Of a stretch of DNA of 64,000 nucleotides, positions 21,836 through 33,208 are shown in pieces. Location: the NCBI GenBank assembly GCA_963989245.1, contig OZ022344.1, forward strand, positions 10,953,524 through 11,017,523, written 5' to 3'. The notes beneath the pieces were generated by a model. The model was given only the letters and a program-made list of their open reading frames with translations, was not told where the DNA came from and searched no databases. The position numbers were made by a program, and so were the translations under genes. Position 1 is the stretch's first letter. Each line of letters opens with the position of its first letter. Source of the DNA: Nansenia antarctica. Lineage: Eukaryota > Chordata > Actinopteri > Argentiniformes > Microstomatidae.

Positions 21836-22030
21836 TATGGACAATTGCTTGGGACACTTGGTTGGGATGCTATGGACACTTGGTAGGGACACTTGGTAGG
21901 GATGCTTCCTAGTGGCTAGTGCCCTTGGTAGGGACACTTCCTTGTGACTAGTGCCCATGGTAGAGACACTTCCTAGTGACTAGTGCCCATGGTAGGGACA
22001 CTTCCTAGTGACTAGTGGCCATGGTATGGA
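21836..22030. repeat. 32-bp minisatellite
   Basis: Units like CATGGTAGGGACACTTCCTAG+TGACTAGTGCC repeat with a 32-bp period between about 21890 and 22020. More degenerate units lie to the left and again just left of the LINE (about 20890). Confidence 0.82.
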
Positions 22031-22239
22031 TGCTACGGTATGAACACTCCCTGCAGCATTCGCTTTATAGACACAGTCGCTAGTGTGCCTGCCTCATTGA
22101 CAGAAGGTTGTCTACCACCCCAATACTTCTGACATTGGTCTAAACAGTTCTTATCAATACATTACTATAGCAATACATCAATACATTATTGGCCCAAAAC
22201 AGACCACAGTATTGGCACGGTGGTTAGTGTGTCCTAGTC

Positions 22240-22705
22240 ATTTATTGAATTATCATCATAAGTTGATGTATTGAAGGAGTTTATTTGGATACAGTTCAAT
22301 TTGACAAAATACTTAAGAATATTTTTTTCTAATGCAAAGACTGCATGTAGGCATCTTTTAAATTCATAACATTTGATATAACATATATTTGATCATACAG
22401 TGATACTTCATATTTCACTTTTCAAGTTCAACAGACTTTCAATGTTTATCTGTGGGCTAGAAACAGAAGCAATATGAGAGAGGTCCTTGAATGCAGCCCT
22501 CTCAAAGGCATGTACCATCACTTCTGTGTATTGTATGGTAAACACAGGTCTGGTATGTGTGGCTCTGGAACAACAAAGGAAGTGTTTTTTACAAAAAGTA
22601 ATTAAGAGTCACATGGACATTGGTCTAAACAGTTCTTAGCAATACATTATTATATCAATACATTATTGGCCCAAAACAGACCACAGTATTGGCACAGTGG
22701 TTGGT
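22240..22705. repeat. Duplicated block, copy 2 (empty-site copy)
   Basis: Matches 19800-20830 without the Tc1-like insertion. No coding potential. Confidence 0.83.
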
Positions 22706-23953
22706 GTGTCCACCTTCAGGTTTTATACCACTTCAATCCAACTGATTTCAATGCGTTGCATTATTAAAGCACAAAAGGGCCTACTATACCGTGTGTGTTT
22801 CTGTTTTGTGAAAACTGAATGTTTGATTCCACGTTTTTAAACAGTAGTACAGTATACAGCTATCATTGCAATTACATTTTTATTGTTCAATTTAAAGGGA
22901 TTGTAAGGGACGGGGGTCGCACTTCCCAGTGTGGTCCCTAGGTGTCTCCCTCCAGCCACCTACTGTGCCGCCTCACCCATGGACTAATCCATTGTCCCTG
23001 TCTAGTTCTTGCTCCGGTGAATATTTGACTCTTTAGCATGTTGGTAGTTTAAAATGTTGAGAAATTCACCTGAAGGCTGGTTTAGCAGAGGATTCAATTA
23101 GAAAATGCTGAGAATGCTGAGAAAAAGCCATTTTGCTCATGACCAGAACTCATTGATAGTTTATTTAAGAGCTGCTGTATTGGATGAAAAGGTTAAACAG
23201 ATTTTTTTAAAAATCAACCAATAAGATAAATAATCTTCAGCCCGGTAGCCTATAAGAGGGAGAAGAGACAGAGTATTCATGACAGCAGAAAATACATGTT
23301 TATTCAGAGAGTGGCCATGAAGAAATATAAATGCTACATTTGATTAAAGGTCATTTTATGCAGTTGTTCTCCTCAGCATACAGTATCACCAATGATATGG
23401 ACCATGGCACACATCACACCAAACTGATACAGAGAGATTATTTAATGATTGATTACATTTTTTACTTGATTTTTAAAAGACGTAGGTTGAAAATGTATAA
23501 GAGATACAGTATATCAGACAGACCTGTGCCTTCTCTAATGGTCAGAGAAAGACAATAACTTCTGTAGTTATACAGAACAATGGCTCAGAATCCAAATCAG
23601 ACAGAAAGACAACACACCACCTTAACAGAGCTTTTAGGTCATAATATTAGCTAACCATTATAATTCAGAAATTATCGTGGATTGACAAAACATATATACA
23701 GACTTTGTTTTGAGAGGCAAAGGTTATCTGTAAATATGTCTGAATTCTGATCAAGTCCCTTATAGGACCTCAGGAGGTTGCAAAGTACAGTATTTCTTTA
23801 GATTTCAATGTTTTCAAAAAAGTGTAGTCCGTGAGCCTTTGGCAGGTAATAAAAAAAACTGTAAATAAAACGTCCTGTTCAAAACATATTTCCTTATCGT
23901 AAAGAAACACAAATAAAACAAAGACAATTTGTTTGTTTTGTCATGATCATCCC
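22706..23953. other. Non-coding AT-rich stretch
   Basis: I see no gene. A - strand AATAAA (TTTATT at about 23300) could be a polyadenylation signal, but nothing upstream calls for one except perforin B, whose stop is over 3 kb away. Confidence 0.6.
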
Positions 23954-24406
23954 TAGACTATTGTAATCAATCGAATTATAGTAAGGGCATTTTACCAGAT
24001 ATTTGACCAATCTGCGAAGTAAATCGTTACCAAGAAATTTCTTCACCAATGTGTTTCTAAAGGTGTGTAATAACATGTCCTAAAAGGTTGAAATTCAACT
24101 CCTGTGGGAAACCTCATAAAAAACTGCTCAAAGTTGGGGTACCGATAACCGATTTTCGAAAATTCGAAAATGCTTAAATTGGACTTGAGTAACTTTTGAG
24201 GGGTCAAACTAGGCATTTTTCATGATTCTGAGTTGATTGCAAGCATTTATTTGTCACCAAGAGCACTTCCTGGTGCAACCCCCAAACCCCCCCCACCCCC
24301 ATTGGTGGTTGGCATTCAAAGTGAGGAAGTTTAAAGGTAACAGGTAACATTAGACAACATTAGACAGCACCAGCAGAGAGGCACTATCATGGGCATGGAC
24401 ACTTAG

Positions 24407-24694
24407 TCATAGGCCTCACTACATGTGGAACAATAGAACCAGGCTGCTTGAGCTACTCACACAGCCCAGCAGAGAGGTACTATCATGGGCATGGAAACAG
24501 AGTCATAGGCCTCACTACATGTGGAACAATAGAACCAGGCTGCTTCATTTACTCACACAGCCCAGCAGAGAGACACTATCATGGGCATGGAAACAGAGTC
24601 ATAGGCCTCACTACATGTGGAACAATAGAACCAGGCTGCTTCAGCTACTCACTCAGCCCAGCAGAGAGACACTCTGCTGGGCAGTAACTTACCT
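24407..24694 (+). repeat. 96-bp tandem repeat, 3 copies
   Basis: The unit begins TCATAGGCCTCACTACATGT and includes AGCCCAGCAGAGAG. Copies start at 24407, 24503 and 24599. The first copy is part of the left inverted-repeat arm, so the array grew inward from the arm. Confidence 0.92.
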
Positions 24695-24893
24695 GTTATG
24701 GAGGCCTAAAAAAAGGGAGATGAAAGTGAAGCTGAATAGCTTCACTCTCACCTCCCATTGTGGAAGAGATGTACCAACATGAGATGTACCAAGGACTACC
24801 AGAGGTGTTCAGCTAGACACACAGCCCAGAGACAACACACCTTCCATGGGTGCTGTGACTAGGCCTGTGGCCCTATGCTGGAGGTCACATGAG

Positions 24894-26009
24894 CTCCAGG
24901 GCCTAACTGCTACTCTGTCAGTCCGATTAGGAGTGCTCTCACTGGGCCTAGCTGTCTACCATTCACCCCTCATCTGGAGCTCTGACCTCCAGGGCCTAAC
25001 TGCTACTCTGTCAGTCCGATTAGGAGTGCTCTCACTGGGCCTAGCTGTCTACCATTCACCCCTCATCTGGAGCTCTGACCTCCAGGGCCTAACTGCTACT
25101 CTGTCAGTCCGATTAGGAGTGCTCTCACTGGGCCTAGCTGTCTACCAGTCACCCCTCTTCTGGAGCTCTGACCTCCAGGTACTATGTGATACACTGCCAG
25201 TCCGATTAGGAGAGCCCTCACTGGGCCTAGCTGTCTACCAGTCACCCCTCTTCTGGAGCTCTGACCTCCAGGTACTATGTGATACACTGCCAGTCCGATT
25301 AGGAGTGACCTCACTGGGCCTAGCTGTCTACCATTCAACCCTCCTCTGGAGCTCTGACCTCCAGGTACTATGTGATACACTGCCAGTCCGATTAGGAGAG
25401 CCCTCACTGGGCCTAGCTGTCTACCAGTCACCCCTCTTCTGGAGCTCTGACCTCCAGGTACTATGTGATACACTGCCAGTCCGATTAGGAGTGACCTCAC
25501 TGGGCCTAGCTGTCTACCATTCAACCCTCCTCTGGAGCTCTGACCTCCAGGTACTATGTGATACACTGCCAGTCCGATTAGGAGAGCCCTCACTGGGCCT
25601 AGCTGTCTACCAGTCACCCCTCTTCTGGAGCTCTGACCTCCAGGTAATATGTGATACACTGCCAGTCCGATTAGGAGAGCCCTCACTGGGCCTAGCTGTC
25701 TACCAGTCACCCCTCTTCTGGAGCTCTGACCTCCAGGCTCTATGTGATACACTGCCAGTCCGATTAGGAGAGCCCTCACTGGGCCTAGCTGTCTACCAGT
25801 CACCCCTCTTCTGGAGCTCTGACCTCCAGGCTCTATGTGATACACTGCCAGTCCGATTAGGAGTGACCTCACTGGGCCTAGATGTCTACCAGTCACCCCT
25901 CTTCTGGAGCTCTGACCTCCAGGCTATATGTGATACACTGCCAGTCCGATTAGGAGAGCCCTCACTGGGCCTAGCTGTCTACCAGTCACCCCTCTTCTGG
26001 AGCTATGAC
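24894..26009 (+). repeat. 93-bp tandem repeat, 12 copies, open on both strands
   Basis: Twelve units begin at 24894 and every 93 bp after that without a single length change. Each contains CAGTCCGATTAGGAG, CTGGGCCTAGCTGTCTACCA and TGGAGCTCTGACCTCCAG. Because 93 is 31 codons, the + strand is open for 411 codons (24846-26081) and the - strand for 266 (25896-25096), both with 31-residue repeats. Two subtypes (GAGAGCCCTCA and GAGTGACCTCA) alternate in units 4 to 8, a 186-bp higher-order pattern. I do not call it a gene: no promoter, introns or homology are visible, and open frames on both strands follow from the exact period. Confidence 0.95.
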
Positions 26010-26529
26010 CTCCATGATAGTGCCTCTCTGCTGGGCTGTGTGAGTAGCTCAAGCAGCCTGGTTCTATTGTTCCACATGTAGTGAGGCCTATGACTAAGTG
26101 TCCATGCCCATCATAGTGCCTCTCTGCTGGTGCTGTCTAATGTTGTCTAATGTTACCTGTTACCTCCAAACTTCCTCACTTTGAATGCCAACCACCAATG
26201 GGGATGGGGGGGGGTTTGGGGGTTGCACCAGGAAGTGCTCTTGGTGACAAATAAATGCTTGCAATCAACTCAGAATCATGAAAAATGCCTAGTTTGACCC
26301 CTCAAAAGTTACTCAAGTCCAATTTAAGCATTTTCGAATTTTCGAAAATCGGGTATCGGTACCCCAACTTTGAGCAGTTTTTTTATGAGGTTTCCCACAG
26401 GAGTTGAATTTCAACCTTTTAGGACATGTTATTACACACCTTTAGAAACACATTGGTGAAGAAATTTCTTGGTAACGATTTACTTCGCAGATTTTCATAT
26501 GTTTCCCTTACTATTAGTCTATCTGCCTG

Positions 26530-28465
26530 CTAGTTTGAAGAGGGGGCGTATTGGTCACACTTGGCACCAGTCAGATAGAGATCACATGTTAGAGTGTAGG
26601 AGAATGTGAAACTACCACGATTCAGACCACAGTGATGCCCACGGTTTCCGTTCTGTATATCTACAGCGCACCCACCCAGCTTGTCATCATGCCAAACATC
26701 GTCATCCCACACTTCTAGAGCAAGGCGATGATGAGTCTCTACATAACCAAAATCATAGTGTACGTTCCAATGTGGATTGCGGTCTCTGATGGCGTGAGTC
26801 TGTCGACGTTGACTTCCAAACCCCACTTTGACATAACCCTCTGGTCTCCCTCCCCAATCACCACCATCCAGATCGAATCCACGGTCCACATACACAGTCA
26901 GTCTGCCCCTCCCTGCCAGCAGGGGGCAGCAGTCTGGAGAGAGGTTGGGTGAAGTCATCCCACAATGCTTTTGTGTGTAATTTTTCTCTATGCCATTGTT
27001 AATCACATACTGGCTGATAGCAGTTTTCAGGTTAGCTTTCACTTTAGCATTAGCCACAAGATCATGCAGAGGAGACATAGAGAAGGACAGGATATCTGGT
27101 AGCGTTATAAGACTAGTCAGCCATTTGTTGAAATCAGCTGAGTCCTCCTCAGTCATGGAGACGTCTCCCATCCAGTCCGAACCTCCCGTCACCTCAGTCA
27201 TGTGACTCAGGTAGCCGTTGACATAACCGGTGACGCTGTCCTGGTTGCTCAGGACCTTGGAGCACTCCTTGCTAGTGGCGTTAATCCCTACCAGCCCCAG
27301 CCCTACAGACAGACCCATACTCATGCAGCTCTGTACCTGAGACACAGACACCTTGTTCAGGGTGGCCACACAGGTGCGGATGGCAGTCACCTTGTTCAAC
27401 CGGCCCCCCAGGTCCACGAGACGGATGTAGTGGGTCCCGTAGGTGTCGATGAAGCGCTGGTAGGTTTCATTGGTGGTGGGGTTGTATTGCTGGGGTAGAG
27501 ACCTGACGTCACGCTGGAACTCACGACTCAGAGTGTACCTGCTAGACATCCGGAATCTAGGAGAAGGAAAAGAGTATGAAGAAAAAAAACTACAGAACAT
27601 GCAGATGTGCTTCTCAAATATGTACGTATTTAATCAAGATATTCATAATACTTTAACAATTTCACCATGTTGGCCTTTTGTTCAGAGAACAAATCTGTAA
27701 ACATGACTTGTTTGTATGGATTTGACTTGCAGTGGTCACAAATTGTTCAGTCACATACCCTGTACAATATAATCTCACCTGTAGTATGAGCAGGTTAACT
27801 GGTGAACAGAGAGAGACGTCTTATCTGCCTTGAAAGATGAGGAGGCGAAGCTCTGAACCTTGGACTTGCTGCCACCTAACTGCAGCCCTAGGTGCGCCTG
27901 GTTGTGCTCCAGGCTTAGCCCCAGCTGGAAAGGAAAGATGAATGTATGAATAAAGGAATTAACTAATGAACAAATGAATGAATGAATGAATGAATGCATA
28001 ATAGGTGTAGCCCCACCGTCCAGTCGTTACTGATGACAGAGGCACTACTTTCTACCAGGGAGCTGACGGAGGAGAAGATGGAGCTGACGATGTTCCGCCT
28101 GCAGCGCCTCTGGGTGCGCCAGTCCGCCATGTACCGAGGCAGCTTCTGCAGCTGCCCCCCCATCAGAGGGTTGGTACACACACGGCAGGAGTCGTCAGGG
28201 TTCAGGTAGCTGTACACATCGGTCACATAGGCCCCTTTACGCTCCAGTTTCACCACATCATAGCCCTCACCTGCTAACTTGTAGCCAGGTACGAAGGGGA
28301 GGTCTGGATCAAGACATTCTGCCGGGGTCCCGGGGCGACAGGTGAGGGCCGTGTCCAGGTGAGACAGAACCAGGAAAACCAGGAACGCCAGGTGACAGAG
28401 ACAGGGGAGAGTCAACCACTGACATTGTTGTCTCTTCTCTTTTTCAGAGTGGTATGAAAGAGCAT
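26530..28465 (-). CDS. prf1: Perforin-1-like gene B (MACPF + C2), extra intron, start codon out of frame
   Basis: This pore-forming immune effector has three coding exons: 28425-28017, 27924-27779 and 27556-26530 (TAG stop). Splice sites are GTGGGG/TTTCCAG for the 92-bp first intron and GTGAGA/CTCCTAG for the second. From the signal-peptide region the product is about 520 residues. The MACPF signature YQRFIDTYGTHY is near residue 214, GGSDWMGDVSM and SMSPLHDLV follow, and the C2 domain begins near residue 397 (GRGRLTVYVDRGFD). It has Asp-rich loops (GFDLDGGDW, EVWDDDVWHDDKLGG) that fit calcium binding. The first intron is absent from copy A. The only suitable ATG (28425-28423) is one frame away from the hydrophobic signal peptide starting near 28415, so a base may be inserted there or the start may lie in another exon. 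A GTTGCAG acceptor at 28466 suggests a 5' UTR exon. Confidence 0.93.
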
Positions 28466-29096
28466 CTGCAACACCCTCTATCTAGCTATCCAAAGGTACA
28501 GATAGAGATAGTGATATGGTGTTATGTAACATGATTAAACAGATCAAGCCATGACCATAAAGGGGCAATCTGGTATTTGAACATTTAATAATAATTAATT
28601 AAATTCATTATTAAATTAGATTCAACTTCATTGTCATTGCAGAGTACCTGAAAAGTACCAGAAAATGAAATGCAGTTTAGCATCTAACCAGAAGTGCAAA
28701 TAGTGATAGTGATAAGTGATAGGTTCAGTATGGCAGGTACGGTTGTTAGAGGTATTTAGAAGAGATGGATAGCAGTAAGCTATGTACAGTTTAGGTATCT
28801 ATGTACAGTATGGTGTATACAGATGTATAAATTAGAGGCAATATCAAAAGAGGTATGTACAAATGTGCAAAAATATGGTATGTACAAAGGTAGGATGTGC
28901 AAACAGCAGTAATGCACTTGGTAATTGAGAATTAACCTCTTCACTAAATGATCTATGTTCTCCTCTGTTCTCTTATAAGAGACATGGCACGCCATTCAAC
29001 TGGGTAATAACTTTATTAGGTTATAAACTTAATACAAACAGACAACACTCTATTGTTGTTCATCAAAGTGACAGCTTTGTGAAAGAAGCTGTTCTG

Positions 29097-29596
29097 TGTT
29101 ACAGGGGGAGTCGTTTTAGTGATTCTCTAGTCTAGTGCCTCGGGAACTCAGTTTGGACTTAATTATTGATTTGTGTCAGCTGTGATTGTTTGTATTCTGC
29201 TATTTAAGTGCCCCACTTCCCTGTTCCCCTTGTCGGTTGATCACTTTGCCCTCAGTGTGAGAATCCTGATACTGCCTGTTATGAAATCCCAGGTACCTTA
29301 AAGACTTTATTAGTTTGCTCATTGAGAATCCTGATACTGCCTGTCGTAACCTACCAGGTACCTTGTAAGAACCTTGATTATTATTTATTTATTTTTCTAC
29401 CTATCAGTGTTTATGACTAGATAGCCTGTTTTCGGAGACTGGGTTTCTCCCCTTTATTTTCGAGTCAAGTCCATTGTTTGTTTGATCCTGCCTTACGTTC
29501 TCAGTAAAGAGGAAAACTTTATTTTTTACACACCCTTCCATCTCATTCATTCTGAGCTGCACTGCATTTGGGTCAAACGTCCCAGAAACGTAACAG
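29097..29596 (+). mobile_element. Solo LTR
   Basis: About 500 bp beginning TGTTACAGGG and ending CGTAACA(G), flanked by TTCTG on both sides (29092-29096 and 29597-29601). A promoter-like TGCTATTTAAGTGC and a late AGTAAAG fit LTR layout on the + strand. The flanking LINE text reads continuously across it. Direct doublets (GAGAATCCTGATACTGCCTG) occur inside at 29261 and 29325. Confidence 0.75.
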
Positions 29597-29653
29597 TTCT
29601 GGAGCCTGCTGGTACTGGACCTGAGGATCCTGTACTTCTTGAATCTCTTAGAT

Positions 29654-30959
29654 CAGTGGTCTTCAACCGGGGGTCCGCGACTCCTAGGTGGTCCGCAGAG
29701 GTACTGCAGGGGGTCCGCCAATTTTTGTCATAATAATTGACATTCTTCACCAAAATAATCAGTGATAATTCAAATATATAACAAAAATGAGTGAGTAAAG
29801 TACGAGCATTAATAGGGAATAATAAGCAACTTTTGACAAAAACAATTTACAAAATAAATTATGCCCATGATGCAGAGTCTAACATAAAGTCAGCTGAAAA
29901 AAAACCACCTGTCTAGCAAGCTAGGTGTTGGCTAAAACGCTGCAGTTCGGTCTTCATTGCGAAATTAACGTTAATTAATAACTAGCATAACGTTACTAAT
30001 TTAGTTAGTTTGATAATAACAAACCCGCCTCTTTGCTTCTCTATGCGCCGCTCCTTTACCATTCCGAGGTCAGATGGCTTTCCCGTGGATCAGTATTGGC
30101 GCGCGTCTTTGAATTACGCACAGCTATCCACGAGATTCTGCTACCACGCGGAGCTGGCTGCGCATTTCAATGCATTTCCGCGGATTCCGCGGTGCCCTCG
30201 CCTGACGTGAAATGCGCAATTGTTCTCACTTGGAGGCACTCGAAAGTCAATTTGAGAAGTACTTTCTGAGACTGAGTCTTGGAGAAAGCACAAGACATGG
30301 ATACGGTTTCCATGCAAAGACAATGCATCCGTACGGCTCAAACCTGACAGCCGCTGAGGAAGATCAGCTGATCGACCTAACCACAGACAGTACACACAAG
30401 AATGTGTACGAGTCACAGCCTCTCACCCAGTTCTCGATGAGCCTCTTGCCTTTTGCAACAACTTATCTTTGTGAAAGTGGATTCTCCTCCCTCCCTCACC
30501 TACCTGAAGAGCAAATACCGTTCCAGACAGCAGTCTGAGGATGACATGATGCTCTGCCTGACCACCTCCATCTCCCCCAGAATAGACAAGCTGTGTGTAC
30601 CACCAACCAGGGCCAGTCATCTCACTGAGGTAGGCATACCTGGCTTCCTGAAGCTAAAAGTTTCATTGTTGAAAAATAATAATAATAGAAAATATAAGCC
30701 TCATCAACAACAACAACAATAATAATAACCAATCATAATTATGCATGAACGTTTTATCAATCATAAACACATATAGGCTAATAACCCAGTATATAAATAG
30801 GTTAATACGGTGAAAGAAAAGGTGAATGAAGTAAATATAAAAGTTATTATAGGCTTTAAAATGTGAGACATTTAAAAATATATATTACATGTGGGGGTCC
30901 CTGTTCTGTTTGTCTCTCGTCCAAGGGGTCCTTGGGTTGAAAAAGGTTGAAGACCCCTG
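29654..30959 (+). mobile_element. hAT element, ZBED5/SCAND3-like, internally deleted
   Basis: Ends CAGTGGTCTTCAACC and CAGGGGTCTTCAACC (complement) are flanked by TCTTAGAT at 29646-29653 and 30960-30967. The + strand retains scraps of transposase: an RWLSRGSVLARVFELR reading at about 30074-30120, NCSHLEALESQFEKYF near 30218-30265, and the C-terminal dimerisation part LLPFATTYLCESGFS (30444-30490), continuing in another frame as SKYRSRQQSEDDMMLCL. The catalytic core is mostly lost. Confidence 0.92.
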
Positions 30960-31193
30960 TCTTAGATGGTAGGGGATCAAACAGACTGTGGGTGCAAGGA
31001 GTCCTTGATGATGCTTACTGTCCTCCGCCGACACCGGTCTGCCTGGAGGGACTCGATGGTAGGGAGTTTGGTGCCAATGATGCGCTGGACGGTTTTCACC
31101 ACCCGTTGCAGGGCCTTCCGGTCGGACACAGTGCAGTTGCCATACCACAAGGTATGGAAAAGAAAATGTCAGTGAAAACCCCGGCCCGCTATG

Positions 31194-32368
31194 CAGAGGC
31201 GCCCCGTCCATAGAGGCAACCAAGGCAATTGCTTGGGGCCACCAAACAAAAGGGGCCTTTTTGTCAAACTAAAACTGTCCTTGGATGAATGTATTTTCAA
31301 TGGAAATCATGGCATTCAGCGTTCAGTCGCTCTGAGTCTGCTCACGCTGCGCTCCCGCTGCGCATACATTCATCCAAGGACAGTTTTAGTTTGACAAGCT
31401 AAACAATATGAGGGTAGTTAGGAGTTTAACTACTTTTCATTGTGAAATAGCTAGTTTGGTAAAGTATTCCCTGCAATTACGGCGTTATTATATGATCTAT
31501 AACACCACGGACATCCATATCCGTAACCACTATTGGCAGTATCCACGCCGCTGCCCCAAAACCCCCCTAGTGGGGCCCCGCCCCCTTCTAGCTTGAAATT
31601 GACTTCTAGCTGCCTCTCAACTGTCAGCAGCAATCATGAAGCGATCGCACATTTCTGGTCACCAAAAAAGAAAAAAGAAACGAGAAGACAATGAAAAACG
31701 ACACCAGGATAGTGGTAAGTGGATAGAAGCTGCAGAGTGCAAAAATTTAAATAAGATGCAGAGTGCAAAATAAGTAAGATGTCTTAGGCAGGCAGGCAGA
31801 CAGACAGACAGGCAAGCAGGCAGGCAGGCAGGCAGACAGACAGACCCAGTGGAGTCATGTAAAATGTAAATAAGAACACCAGCGGTTTCAGAATATACTT
31901 GTTTATTGATTTTTTGATTTATTTGTTTATTTATTTGTTGTTCTTGCTCTGTTTGATATTACATATTAATGTTGCTGTTTCAGAATGTGAAAACACCAGC
32001 AGTTTCAGAATGTAAGTGTGTTAAGAGTTCTAATAAGCACCATTGTGAGTTGATATTTCATTATTTATATTGCTCCAATTTGATGTTACTACACATGGCT
32101 CCTTTGTTGATCAAATACTCGGACGTGTGTGTGACTGTTAATTAATACATTATGACATTTATAATGAATTCCTTTGTTTCAGACTTTTTTTACTTACACA
32201 CACACGAGCGTGCGCATATGCGCGAACTTCGTAAAACCATATTATATTTTAGTGTCAGGGAAATAAATACATTTTAAAATGTCTACATCGTCACCCGCCT
32301 AAGACCCTTACCAGGGGCCTCCATAATGTTGTTTGCTTAGGGCCCCCAAAAGTCTAGGGGCTCCACTG
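31194..32368. mobile_element. Non-autonomous hAT element with internal palindrome
   Basis: Ends CAGAGGCGCCCC and CAGTGGAGCCCC (complement) are flanked by CCGCTATG at 31186-31193 and 32369-32376. Inside, a perfect 34-bp inverted repeat lies at 31261-31294 and 31364-31397, and a (CAGG/CAGA)n tract at about 31787-31847. No transposase is seen. Confidence 0.9.
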
Positions 32369-32430
32369 CCGCTATGCAGCGCACACCCTGAGCACCCAGC
32401 CAGGAATGGCAGTCATAATGCTAGAAGAAG

Positions 32431-33208
32431 GAAGCTTTTTTTTCTTCTTTTGTTAATGTTACAGTAGAGAAACTGACAGGGATGGGGAGGTTTCAAGAGG
32501 GACAGTTAAGGTGTAGCCTGAAGAGATAGTTAAAAAGTGGAATCAGAACACAAACCAAAGCAAGTGTTTGTTTATGACAACAGATGGAGGTCATATTAAA
32601 ACCTGATATATTGTAGATCATTAAGACCTCAGGTTTGTTGCTAAAGTAGTACTAAATATATCCGGACAACCCAGCAGCAAGACAATATATGAGAATATAT
32701 GTTTGCAGGTCAATCTTCTGTGTGTGAACAATGTTTTAAATGAAGATATTTGCTGGTGTAAGGGAGATTTTGAGGAACGATCCTCTTACATGATACAGAA
32801 AGTCTCCTCAGCAAATGTATAGCACATGGTCCCTCAACCTTCCTCGTCATCATCTCTGGGGTTCTTTATCTCAATCTTGAGTTTGAGCTATGGACAACCA
32901 TCTAGTGGGTGGTATACAACATTGCAGGACATGTTTTGTATTTTCCAGGGATTCCAATCTCATCAGATACACAGTATGATGCTTTAACATGAACAAATGA
33001 GGCCCTATTGCCTCAGAGTGGTTTGAGCCTCAGGTGGTTTCATAGGGACTTCATAGGTTTTGAACCGTAAGCTTTTACCACAGTCATACATTCTCTCTGA
33101 ATACTCCATAATATGATCAAATAATTTGTACAGCTGATAATCAATATCAGAATTGCAACATTACTGGTTGAAAATAAAGATGATGTGACAGGACCTATGA
33201 TGAACATA
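32431..33208. other. Probable 3' flank/UTR of the TRIM gene
   Basis: No gene seen. It is AT-rich, without long repeats, and lies downstream of the TRIM stop codon. It may include the 3' UTR. Confidence 0.5.

Larger units (their letters stand above)
23954..26521. repeat. 2.5 kb inverted repeat (foldback structure) with tandem-repeat loop
   Basis: The left arm 24009-24488 is matched by its complement at 26013-26493 with only a few differences. Shared marks include GGTTGAAATTCAACTCCTGT, ATTTTCGAAAATTCGAAAAT and the 3' mark CACTACATGTGGAACAATAG. A weaker outer match reaches 23954-23960 and 26515-26521. The loop (about 24489-26012) consists of a 96-bp repeat, a short spacer and a 93-bp repeat. 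No target duplication or terminal motif identifies a transposon family. The right arm ends 9 bp from the stop codon of perforin B. Confidence 0.93.
28610..32430 (-). mobile_element. LINE (Rex/jockey type) carrying three later insertions
   Basis: The pieces join into one - strand LINE. Near 32430-32377 is the start of the RT (IPGWVLRVCA reading, with GVFTDIF continuing at 31190). A deletion follows, then TLWYGNCTVSDRKALQRVV and RIIGTKLPTIESLQADRC at 31150-30960. The 3' UTR is at 29653-29597 and 29096-28610, ending in a TTCATTGTCATTGCAG-type tail (reverse strand). A solo LTR (29097-29596) and two hATs (29654-30959, 31194-32368) interrupt it. Removing each insertion restores a continuous LINE, which confirms the nesting. 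Confidence 0.82.

Noticed and set aside
24407..26009. CRISPR-like array
   Set aside because: Units are contiguous 93- or 96-bp repeats without unique spacers, in a vertebrate genome.
24846..26081. 411-codon + strand open frame as a repeat-protein gene
   Set aside because: It is explained by an exact 93-bp repeat that also keeps the - strand open. No promoter, splice sites or family match are visible.
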